From: Candidatus Poseidoniaceae archaeon
GTDB taxonomy: Archaea; Thermoplasmatota; Poseidoniia; Poseidoniales; Poseidoniaceae
Length of the DNA stretch: 64,000 nucleotides
NCBI GenBank assembly: GCA_030747695.1
Contig: JASLKG010000003.1
Span: forward strand, 82,300-146,299
Direction: 5' to 3'
Shown here: positions 35,310 to 45,100 of the stretch, one piece after another
Layout: each line of letters begins with the position of its first letter
Numbering within the stretch: the first letter of the stretch is position 1
Notes under the pieces: model-generated
Database searches by the model: none
Seen by the model: the letters and a program-made list of their open reading frames with translations, nothing else
Told to the model about the DNA's origin: nothing
Position numbers and translations under genes: made by a program

Positions 35310-38276
35310 ATGTGGAATAAGTACGTTCCCGCCCTATTTTTTGTACTGTTGTTACCTCTAGTTTCACCAGTTGTTAGTGCCGCTGGAATGCAAGGATGTA
35401 CAATTAATGGCGGTATTTGTGATGAGTGGGATAAGGCAGATGATCAAACTCCAAATCAGCAAGACTGGATTGAAGGGGTATATGAATTCAATATGGTTAA
35501 CACCTCAACAATAAATGTACAAATGACATGGGCATTAAGGGAATTTAATCGTACAACCCTTGGACTTGATTATGCAGCTATGAATATTGCATTAGCAGCG
35601 GAAGGAATGAGTCCAGTCGATGGAGTGCCTGCAGATCTAATTCGTAACTATTTCGATCAAACTACTGCAGGTCCAGGAACCCCAACTGTTCGGGATAAAT
35701 TGTTACTTGAGGTAAATGATACAGTTGATGAATTATTAGAGAATGGTTTTGGTACAGTAACTGAAATTATAGCAGGATATACTTCATCAATTAATCAGTC
35801 AGGAAATATAACTCAATGTAGTGATGATCCCGATTTTGATACTGCTGCTGAAGCTGGACTAGAAGACAATGTATTCGATCCACCAATTTGTTTTTCAGTT
35901 TCGGCCGAGGTTGTAGTTTCACCTTCTACATTCAATCTTGGTTCAGTTGATCCACTTACATTGGAAAGAGTGTATCAAGGAATGCTGGCAATGGGTTCAG
36001 ATATTTCATCCGAATTTAGTTTGTTTAGCGACCCAGGGCATAAATCTACATTTGTAATCCATCCACCTCAATATGCAACTGTAAAGGGGGTTGATGCGCC
36101 AGGACATTCAGTGATTAGATCTGGCCCACCTTCATATTTAGCTGCAGAATGGATAATTTCTCACTTGGATGCATCTGTTGGAGAAGATAGAAAATCAGAA
36201 AGTGCTAGAATACTGATTGGATATAGAAACTCCACTCAAACAAGTAGCGTTTCTATTTCACCAGATGATACAGGAATTACATTGAGAGTTATACTAGATT
36301 TGTCAGATGAAGATGCAGCCTCTATTGAAATTCTAGCTGGAATTAATCATTTTGATGAAGACACAATGGATGATTGGGGAATAAGTCTTGTGGATGTTAC
36401 GCAAAATGCAAATGTCCCATGGGTTACATCTGATGGAATTAGAATGGCACACCATAATGGATTAGTTGATTTGAATGAATTCACATCTAACTTTCCTATG
36501 GATACTGTGAGCGAAGCGATTAAAGGTGCAGTTTCAGATGCGGAACCAATTACAATGACAGATCCAGTTTGGGTTTCAGACTCTGCAACACAAGGCCTTG
36601 ATGCAATACCAGGGGGACTAAATTACACACATGGCGATTGTCCTGAAAACTTGCCAGTTGGAATGGAAATTCACTATTGTGTAGAAGGCCCAAATGCGAT
36701 GGATGGATTCGCACCAATATATCTTCAATCAACGTCGAATACGTTTACTTTACATCTCTTAGATTTGATAAAACAAAAAATAAATGATGACTATGGCATC
36801 ATGGATATAATTCAAGAAAGTGACTTGGAAGATCTATTAGATTCAGGATTAGAAATAGAAGCAGATCTCGGTCAAAGCTTTGTTTCTGATATGATACCTT
36901 CTGAATTACCCCCTACTGAATTATCTTTAGAAATAATCATGCCATCTTGGCTACAAACAGCAACAGGTGAACAATCTTTGTTATTTGTAGATAGGCCCGT
37001 AGGTGATGATGAAATGGAACTCTCTATGATTGGGCCAAATGCATATGATCCACGGCATTCAATAATGGATGGAGATAAGGAGATATGCTCTGGGCATGAT
37101 TCAGAATGGTCATGTATTAATGTCGATATGGAAATAGATGCACAAGATTTGACCATAAATGAGTGGAGTCCAAGTGTTGATTTTACAGGCTCTTTTGAAG
37201 CCAATATAGACGTATACCGAATAAAAGTTCCCAATTATCTCAGAGATGATATGAATTCGAATGGCGTCTCTGTAGATTTGGAAGTAATTCCTTCTGATCT
37301 GATAAGAGTTGGACTTGATATTTCAGAAAGAGTAGAAGAACCAATTACTCGTGAAGTTGTATTCTCCGATGGGGAAACAGCAAGTGTTACTTTGACAAAA
37401 AAAGGTATAGAAGATTTTGTTTCAGATATAGGAGAGAAATTTACTGAAGATTTACATGAAAGGGCAAGGGAGGCAAATGAGCATCCCGATGCTGGAGATG
37501 TAAATTTGAACCTAGACAATGTTCAGATAATTACATCATTAGAAAATTTGGGAAATATTGGTACATCAATAGATGATCAAACACCGTTGAGATTGAAAAT
37601 TGTAATACCAACTGTGACATTAAATGCTGGAGTAAGTAATGGGTGGGGAGGTATCTCAGATGGTAATCCAAAGGTTAGTGTAAATTCTGAAATTGTATCT
37701 CCAATATTCCAAATTGCACAAATGTTTGGAAATTTGTTGTTTGATGTCGGATTACAGTCACTAAATATGAGTGGTGATGGTTTTAGGATATTGGATGGAG
37801 AAGAATCATTTAATTTGCATATCCAACCTTCGGATTTAACTTTGAATGAAGACACAGATATGTCCTTACGCGGAGAAGTTACACTAAAATTACCCGAGGG
37901 TATTTTATTAGAAAATTTCCAAACCGCTAATGGATGGGAAACAGTAGAAATGGTTGATGGACGTCAAGTAATTACAATGTCATTTGACTCCTTTGCGAAT
38001 GGTGAAGATGTCACTTTTACAATTTTGTTAACTTGGGGATTTGTACTGTCACAGATTTGGATTTATCCAACCATATTGTTGGGATTAATTGTGTGGAGAG
38101 TTCGCGCAAGATGGAAGAAAAAGAAAATTAAGCGAACGCAAGATAAGTCTTCTAATACTGCAATAATTGGCAAAGGCGGTTTGTCAGATGATGAATTTGC
38201 ACAACTAGAATCACGTGCTACAGCCAGCGAAACAGATTTTGATCTTTACAGTGATGATATTTGGGATTACTCTTGA
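35310..38276 (+). CDS. Very large secreted protein with C-terminal membrane anchor, unknown
   Basis: A 988-residue protein from ATG 35310, which puts the signal peptide (MWNKYVPALFFVLLLPLVSP) at the very start. Earlier in-frame TTG/ATG codons (35244, 35250, 35274) give an unlikely polar lead. The exterior has no family that I recognise. It is Asp/Glu/Ser/Asn-rich with two Cys clusters. One helix at about 907-929 (WIYPTILLGLIVWRVRA) is followed by a basic, then acidic, cytosolic tail ending WDYS. Its 3' end overlaps uvrC by ten bases. Confidence 0.75.
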   Translation: MWNKYVPALFFVLLLPLVSPVVSAAGMQGCTINGGICDEWDKADDQTPNQQDWIEGVYEFNMVNTSTINVQMTWALREFNRTTLGLDYAAMNIALAAEGMSPVDGVPADLIRNYFDQTTAGPGTPTVRDKLLLEVNDTVDELLENGFGTVTEIIAGYTSSINQSGNITQCSDDPDFDTAAEAGLEDNVFDPPICFSVSAEVVVSPSTFNLGSVDPLTLERVYQGMLAMGSDISSEFSLFSDPGHKSTFVIHPPQYATVKGVDAPGHSVIRSGPPSYLAAEWIISHLDASVGEDRKSESARILIGYRNSTQTSSVSISPDDTGITLRVILDLSDEDAASIEILAGINHFDEDTMDDWGISLVDVTQNANVPWVTSDGIRMAHHNGLVDLNEFTSNFPMDTVSEAIKGAVSDAEPITMTDPVWVSDSATQGLDAIPGGLNYTHGDCPENLPVGMEIHYCVEGPNAMDGFAPIYLQSTSNTFTLHLLDLIKQKINDDYGIMDIIQESDLEDLLDSGLEIEADLGQSFVSDMIPSELPPTELSLEIIMPSWLQTATGEQSLLFVDRPVGDDEMELSMIGPNAYDPRHSIMDGDKEICSGHDSEWSCINVDMEIDAQDLTINEWSPSVDFTGSFEANIDVYRIKVPNYLRDDMNSNGVSVDLEVIPSDLIRVGLDISERVEEPITREVVFSDGETASVTLTKKGIEDFVSDIGEKFTEDLHERAREANEHPDAGDVNLNLDNVQIITSLENLGNIGTSIDDQTPLRLKIVIPTVTLNAGVSNGWGGISDGNPKVSVNSEIVSPIFQIAQMFGNLLFDVGLQSLNMSGDGFRILDGEESFNLHIQPSDLTLNEDTDMSLRGEVTLKLPEGILLENFQTANGWETVEMVDGRQVITMSFDSFANGEDVTFTILLTWGFVLSQIWIYPTILLGLIVWRVRARWKKKKIKRTQDKSSNTAIIGKGGLSDDEFAQLESRATASETDFDLYSDDIWDYS

Positions 38277-40021
38277 ATCATTTTGTGTATTCTGATCGCC
38301 AGAGAATTTCCGATTCCAGGTACTGTTTTCAAATCTTCAACACTAGCATGCTTGATGCCTTGTTTACCGCCAAAATGCCGTAGCAAAGATTGCAATTTTT
38401 TGGCACCAAGGCCTTCAATATTCTCTAAAGGATCCGATAATCTTGTTCGAGACCGCACTTTTCGGTGAAACTTGTTTACAAATCGGTGTGCTTCATCTCT
38501 TGCATGAACAAGTGCTCTACCTTTTTTGTCTAGGACTAAATCTTCTTTTCCAACTCTGTGAATCGTCTCTTCTCTCTTTGACAAACTAGCTAATTGAAAT
38601 TCATTTTCTAGCCCGTGTTCTTGTAATAAGTTTGCAATTAACGTTAAGTGCGTTTTTCCACCATCAATTAACAATAAATCCGGATATTCTTCGATCCGCT
38701 TTAACCATCGTTCTACAACTTCAGACATCATTCTTAGATCATCAATTGCTTTCCCTTTCACAGTGTAAGTTCTGTATTCTTTTTTTGCAGGCCTTCCATT
38801 ACGTAATGAAATACTTGCTCCAACTCTAGCATCTCCAACTAATTGAGCCATGTCGAAACAAACTATGTGGTTTAGTGAATCCATACCTAGCAACACCGCC
38901 GCCTCATCAGCAGCCCGCTGTTCTAGACTACCACTTGTTTTTCTTGAGATAGTTTCAATTTGTATCTCTGCATTACGTTTTGCGAGAGTAGTTAATTTGG
39001 CAAGATCTCCTCTCTTCGGGACGTGATTTTTCACACTAACTCCCTTCCTTATGTTTAACCAATTTGTTACAGTAGGAGGCAAGGGGATTGGAGTCAATAT
39101 TAATTTAGGCGGCAATCTGTTTGAGTAATGTTCACTAACAAAAATAGAAATCGACTCACTAATGTCTCCCCTGTGTACCAAAGGCCAAACCTCTTGCCCT
39201 CTTACTACGCCACCATTAGCATGAATTACAACTACTGCAGCTAATTCTCCTTTTACAGCAATACCTATTGAGTCACAATCTCTATACACAGTTGATGAAA
39301 TCATCCTTTGAGAAGTTACAGATCTTACAGCTCTAATCATGTCACGGTACTTTGCAGCCAATTCATATTCTTCTTTTTCTGAATGTCTATCCATGCTAAA
39401 GATCAATTCTTCGATTAATTCAGTTGCTTTACCATCTAGTATATTTGTAACAATTTTCACTTTTTCAGGATAACCTTCCGGATCAATACATGGGCCTTGA
39501 CACAATCCTATGTGCATTGCCAAGCAACCATCTTCACCCCGACAATCTTTGTCCCTAATGCCAAATTGTGATCTTAACAATTGCATAACTTGCTTTGCAG
39601 CACCAACATTGGGAAAAGGCCCCCATATGCGGCACTTCTTTGGGGGCTGTCTAGTATACATGATGCGGGGAAATTCTTCATCAGTCAGGATAAGATATGG
39701 ATAAGATTTGTCATCCTTTAATCTAGAGTTATATCTCGGTTTGTGTTCTCTGATCAATTGTCTTTCAAGAATCAGGGCATCACTTGGCGAATTAGTCACA
39801 ATATATTCGATAGAATCAGCCCTTCGAACAAGTTCTGGTATCATAATTCGATCAGGATTATTTGAAAAATATGCTCTGACACGTTCTTTCAAACACGTTG
39901 CTTTACCGACATATAGAACTATTTTATGTTCGTTTTTGAATAGGTATACGCCAGGACTTGCCGGCAAATCTACACTACTATGATGGACCGGCATAATTTG
40001 AGTCAGGGGTTCTTCAATCAT
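38267..40021 (-). CDS. uvrC: Excinuclease ABC subunit C
   Basis: A 584-residue UvrC, the dual-incision nuclease of bacterial-type nucleotide excision repair. The N-terminal GIY-YIG domain (PGVYLFKNE ... LYVGKATCLKERVRAYF) makes the 3' cut. The UVR segment (EEYELAAKYRDMIRAV) binds UvrB. The RNase H-like domain (HIVCFDMAQLVGDARVGASI, LLLIDGGKTHLTL) makes the 5' cut. A C-terminal helix-hairpin-helix (GLGAKKLQSLLRHFG, VPGIGNSLAIRIHKMI) binds DNA. uvrA and uvrB are not in view. ATG 40021 gives 17 residues before PGVYLF, and ATG 39994 is an alternative. Confidence 0.96.
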   Translation of the reverse strand: MIEEPLTQIMPVHHSSVDLPASPGVYLFKNEHKIVLYVGKATCLKERVRAYFSNNPDRIMIPELVRRADSIEYIVTNSPSDALILERQLIREHKPRYNSRLKDDKSYPYLILTDEEFPRIMYTRQPPKKCRIWGPFPNVGAAKQVMQLLRSQFGIRDKDCRGEDGCLAMHIGLCQGPCIDPEGYPEKVKIVTNILDGKATELIEELIFSMDRHSEKEEYELAAKYRDMIRAVRSVTSQRMISSTVYRDCDSIGIAVKGELAAVVVIHANGGVVRGQEVWPLVHRGDISESISIFVSEHYSNRLPPKLILTPIPLPPTVTNWLNIRKGVSVKNHVPKRGDLAKLTTLAKRNAEIQIETISRKTSGSLEQRAADEAAVLLGMDSLNHIVCFDMAQLVGDARVGASISLRNGRPAKKEYRTYTVKGKAIDDLRMMSEVVERWLKRIEEYPDLLLIDGGKTHLTLIANLLQEHGLENEFQLASLSKREETIHRVGKEDLVLDKKGRALVHARDEAHRFVNKFHRKVRSRTRLSDPLENIEGLGAKKLQSLLRHFGGKQGIKHASVEDLKTVPGIGNSLAIRIHKMIQE

Positions 40022-40081
40022 GAATTCATCGACTGAACAACCAAGGGCAACAAAGATGACCTCAAGGATGAACAGGTTGTC

Positions 40082-42118
40082 ATGGTGAGCGGTTCAAAAG
40101 CTAGAATACTTGCTCGCCTCGCACAATTCCCTTCAAGTCTAGAAGAGGCTTGGGACGTACCTAGACCACTATGCTTGCCAGGGTTGTCAGAATTTCTTGG
40201 CGTAGTACGTTCTGCTTTGCATAATCCATTAAATGAATTAATCGCTGATGGTTTGGTTACTGAACGTAAAGCACATGTGATTGGAGGTGGCTCTCGTAGG
40301 AGGAAAGTGTATCACATTACAGATATTGGACGTGAATCATGTAAAGATGTAAAAGTCGAAAAGAAAACAAAAAAGGGTAAATTGTTAGGAAAACCTCCAA
40401 CTCTTACAACACTTAGCGGACGTGAAAATTTGTTAGAACAACTTTCTAAAGAAAGGAAAATCATATTGACAGGACTTCCGGGAATTGGAAAGACCTCATT
40501 ACTTCGTGCATTAGCAGATAGGTTCGTTGAAGATGGAGAAACAGTTAGATTTTCTACTGTAGAATCATTCAAAGACATAGTTTCTATTTTTGAAGATTGG
40601 GAGTTGGATTTGGTAAGTGAAAAAGCAGTATTAAACACAACAAAAAATGACATATTGATTATCGATGAATTACAAGAAATAAGTTTGCGCCACTTGGGCC
40701 GGTTAGAACAATTTTTGGAAAAAGCATCCAATGTTGTGATGGCCAGTAGGGCACCTTTGCCAATAAGTGAAGGTTTTGCCATAGTCGAAGTACTCCCACT
40801 TGATATTGAAGATGCAATATGCTTGTTACCTGAACATTTGGAAAACCGTGAAATGATTGCACATAGACTAGGAGGGCACCCTCTTGCGCTCCAGATGCAT
40901 GATGAAACAGCGCCATTACCGGAAGAAGGATCGGATTTACAGTCATGGATTGAAGAAGTTGTATTGGATGGAATTAGTGAAGAAATTGAAACACTAGATG
41001 AGTTAGCCATGTTACCAGTTCCAGTTCCAGCAGAAGAAATCCTTCATCAAGAACATATTCTAGGTCTTGATAATCATGCATTGTTACGTTGGATGGATAA
41101 TGGTGTGGAGCTACATCATTTGGTTAGAAATGTCCGTTCTACTATGCTTAAAGATTCAAATTATGAATCTGCAATTGCCCATTGGGCGTCAAAAACAGGC
41201 GACCTTGCAAGATTAGTAGAATTACATTTGATTCAAAAATCAGGAGGGGATATCGAAGGACATTTATTGAAAAATGCAGAATCGTTGATGGTTAGATCAC
41301 ATGCTGGTTTAGCCACGTTAATTAGTGATGCACTTTCAAGTAAACCATCTCCAAAGTTGCATAGGCTTGCTGCAATGATTGCAATCGAACGTGGAGAATC
41401 CGACATTGCTTCCAAACATTTAGAAAATTGCGAAGCACCTGATTTAAGGCATTCACTCACTCTTTTAGAAGGTAGAGTTGATGAAATAGAATCTGAAGAT
41501 CCAATATTATTAATTTCTGAAGCAACACGCCTTCTTGATGACAAATTACCCGGGCAAAATTCTACCGAAGACGCAGTAAAATTACTTGACCAAATCAATA
41601 TTCCAGATGTTGATGAGGTAATGAGGAAAGTGATGCTAGTGGCAATTGCCCATGTTAGACATTCTCATTATATCTCAAACAATAGATTTGCCGAAGCAAA
41701 GGAGATAAGAGATGATCTAAAAGCAATTTCACATGATGAAGATCCACAAATATTGGCAATGTGTTTACGAGCTGAAATAGCAGAAACACCGACTACAGAA
41801 CCTAAATTTGACAAATTAATAAACAAAACATTCGCGATGTCAGGATTGAAAGCAACAATGTTGCAATTGAATATTATAGAGAAATTAGAAGGAGAAAAGG
41901 CAATTGAGTTGCTAAATAAAGTCACACCTCCTTCTAAGGAAAGTCAATCTAATCTTTCTTCTGCAAGGCGTATTGCAGCAATGATTTGGTATTGGAAGGC
42001 AATATTGAAGACAGAAAATCCGTTTTCATCAATCGCTGAAGCAATTACTCTTTGGAGGCAAGCACTTTGTCCAAACGCAGCATCAGAAGCATCAGAATTA
42101 TTGCATAAAATGGTTTAG
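40082..42118 (+). CDS. Winged-helix STAND-type ATPase
   Basis: A 678-residue protein. Residues about 1-95 form a winged helix (FLGVVRSALHNPLNELIADGLV, SRRRKVYHITDIG). A P-loop NTPase follows with Walker A GLPGIGKTSLL (about residues 136-146) and Walker B DILIIDELQEIS, then MASRAPLPI as sensor 1, and a winged-helix-like region (HRLGGHPLALQM). The C-terminal 300 residues are helical repeats, probably TPR-like. This is the STAND layout used by signal-sensing regulators such as MalT; here the DNA-binding part is N-terminal. The ligand is unknown. It could be a regulator or a defence-type sensor. Confidence 0.82.
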   Translation: MVSGSKARILARLAQFPSSLEEAWDVPRPLCLPGLSEFLGVVRSALHNPLNELIADGLVTERKAHVIGGGSRRRKVYHITDIGRESCKDVKVEKKTKKGKLLGKPPTLTTLSGRENLLEQLSKERKIILTGLPGIGKTSLLRALADRFVEDGETVRFSTVESFKDIVSIFEDWELDLVSEKAVLNTTKNDILIIDELQEISLRHLGRLEQFLEKASNVVMASRAPLPISEGFAIVEVLPLDIEDAICLLPEHLENREMIAHRLGGHPLALQMHDETAPLPEEGSDLQSWIEEVVLDGISEEIETLDELAMLPVPVPAEEILHQEHILGLDNHALLRWMDNGVELHHLVRNVRSTMLKDSNYESAIAHWASKTGDLARLVELHLIQKSGGDIEGHLLKNAESLMVRSHAGLATLISDALSSKPSPKLHRLAAMIAIERGESDIASKHLENCEAPDLRHSLTLLEGRVDEIESEDPILLISEATRLLDDKLPGQNSTEDAVKLLDQINIPDVDEVMRKVMLVAIAHVRHSHYISNNRFAEAKEIRDDLKAISHDEDPQILAMCLRAEIAETPTTEPKFDKLINKTFAMSGLKATMLQLNIIEKLEGEKAIELLNKVTPPSKESQSNLSSARRIAAMIWYWKAILKTENPFSSIAEAITLWRQALCPNAASEASELLHKMV

Positions 42119-42179
42119 ATAACACTCATTTGATGCAAACTTGTGAGGGGAACAATCTAATGCCATTGTATTACGTCTT

Positions 42180-45100
42180 ATGTTCATGGTTCACAGTAGC
42201 ACGACACGTAGTCTTGCTATTCTGTCAATCTTAGTCTTAGCATCTATTTCTCCATTGTTGACAGCTGGTGCTGTTTCTGGACGTTCACAAACGACATGGT
42301 CCGGAGAAATAACTCTGAATCAGCATTACACTGTTGCTGTAACTGATGAACTGATTATTTCTCCATGTACAAATATTACGATGGCATTTGCAAAAAGAAT
42401 CTATGTTGAAGGTAGATTGACAATTGAAGGAACGTCTAGTTGCCCAGTATATCTTGACAATCAGGGTAATGGAGATCATCATGGAATTCAATTCAATTCA
42501 AGCTCAAACGGAAGAGGAAGCCAATTGAATAATCTTTCAATTATTCATTCAACATATGGTATTACAATTTATGATTCTGATCCGTTATTGGCAAATATTA
42601 CAATTTACAACCCGGATGATGTAGGCGTTGATTTATTCAATTCTGCAACACCTACAATTAGAAATTTGGTTATTGATGAAGCGGGACAAGATTGGGCATT
42701 CCCTGCATATTGGCGTTATGGAATTGGCCTTGCAGTAGGGGCAAATTCAGCACCAAATGTAGATGGATTGGTAGTCAGTGATGCAGTAACCAGAGGGTTA
42801 CATCTTTGGGGAAATGCAGGAGGTATCTTTAGAAACTTAACAATTTCAAATGTATCAGGTGCAACTTTAGCCCAATCTACTGGAATATGGGTCAATGATA
42901 GTAGACCGCTTATTGAACATGCTTCAGTATCAAAATCAGATCATGGAAGTATAATTCGACATATTGAAGATTCACAAATAACTAGGGCAGTAATTCGTAA
43001 TATGTCAATTTCAGATTCGATGTATAAAGGATTAATTATTGATAAAGAAGATCATACAAATTATACTAATTACCAAAGTGCAGTAATCGAGGGACTTACA
43101 ATTGTTGGAACTGGTGGTAATAATGCAAAAACACCAGGGCTTGGAAGAGCCACGATTGAAATTAATGCTACAGGGGCTTGGATTGAAGATGCAATTTTAG
43201 AAGATAATGATGCTGTTGGGATTCAACTTTATTTTGTAGATTCTTCTACAACCTTTTTGAATACTACAATTAACAATACTGGAGGAGACGATAGTGGAGC
43301 AGATGGTGCAGGGATTTCAATAAAATCATCATATTTTGCTGCGAATTTTGAGAATTTAGAAATTTCAAATTCATCAACGGTAGGAGTACATTCAAGCAGC
43401 GGGGGAGCGATTACTGGTTCTAATTGGAATTTACATGATAATGCTGATAGTGGACTTTTAATCAATAGCGCAGCAGCAATTATTGATGATTTAACTGTTG
43501 CAAATAATGGGGCTGACGGATTGTATATTTACGATTCTAGATATGTATTTTTGAGTAATGTTAGTAGTAGTGGCAATACAGGATCAGGATTTAGTTTTGA
43601 TAGGTCTAATGATATTGAATCAAATTCGGGTGATGTAAGTTGTCAAAATTGCACATCTGTAGGAGATGGATTAGGACTTCTTGTTGTAGATTCAGTAGAC
43701 TTGTGGCTCTCAGGTTTAAACATACATGATCCTTTGTCTGGGCCCGCAATTGACATCGATAATGGAGGTTTGAATTTGGGAGTACAAGGAGGCCTTTTCC
43801 ATATTAGTGATAGTGAAGTATGGATAAATTCATCCGAACCAGCAGTTCTTATTGACAAGGCAGAAGGTCAAATAAATGGACTTGTGATGAATGGTAATCA
43901 CAAAGGAATTGTGTGGGATGCTGACCATAATGTCGAGCGCTCAAGTGTAATGTCAAATGTTCAACTATCTGGAAATGGTTGCTTGACATTATCGAATCAC
44001 GATCAATTATCTGGTATTGGAAATACAATCACAAATGGATGCACAGGGCAACTAAATTTCCAAAATGTCCAATTAAATTGGTCGGGATTAAGTGATCAAA
44101 GTAATCATGTTCTAAATGTGGACACAAATAGTCATCTTCATCTCCATCAACCAAGTAATATTGATTACAATTTGGCAAATATTTCAGGTAATGGTTTGAT
44201 AGACGAAGCTTGGGATGTAATAGTTTGGGTAGTAAACAATCAATCTAATGGCGTTCCTTATGCCAATGTGGATTTAACATTCGATCAACTTGAAAGTCCG
44301 ATTTCTGTTTCGACAGATGAATCAGGCCAATCAGTAATTCTTGACTTGAGGGGTAAGAGATACGCTAGTAGTGGTCAAAGCCCTTACACAACGATATCTT
44401 TTGATTGTACATATGATGGAGTGTCGAATACAACAGCAATCCAATTAGATTCAGATGAGATTGTATGGTGCCATCTTCCATTAGAAAATCAAGCACCATT
44501 TTTGTTTTGGGATACACCCATTGATCAGGAAATTTTCCCGAGCAGTGCCCAAGTAATATTCAATGCAAATCGCAGTTGGGACCTAGATGACGATCCACTT
44601 TCCTTTGAATGGAAATCATCTATTGATGGAATCTTTGGTACGTCTGAAGAAGTTGAAGTTAATGATGGTACAATTACGGAAATACCACTAAGTGATGGAG
44701 TACATGACATCACTTTAGAAGTATGTGATGACAAAGGTAATTGTGCACAAGAGGTACGAACAATTGAATTGTCGAATCAACCTCCAATAATTGTTGTAAC
44801 TGTTGTTCCGGCACTTTCACCTTGGAGTGAATTGATAACTCCAATTACAAAACCAGTATCTTATTCGTTGAATGGATCATATGATCCAGAGGGGGATTCC
44901 CTTACTTGTGGTTGGACTTGGCCAGGCCATTATGTACAAATTGGAGATTGTATTAACGGCACAGGAAATCTTTCATTTACAGATATGACTGAAATGACAT
45001 TCGATTTAACATTGAATATTAGTGATGGAATTAACTCTCCAAGTACTTGGACAGTTCCAGTTGAATTGTTTAATGAAATGCCTACGGCAGATTTCATAAT

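Noticed and set aside
40312-41010. Reverse-strand frame of 232 codons inside the STAND ATPase gene
   Set aside because: It is Ser-rich shadow sequence opposite a gene with clear Walker motifs.
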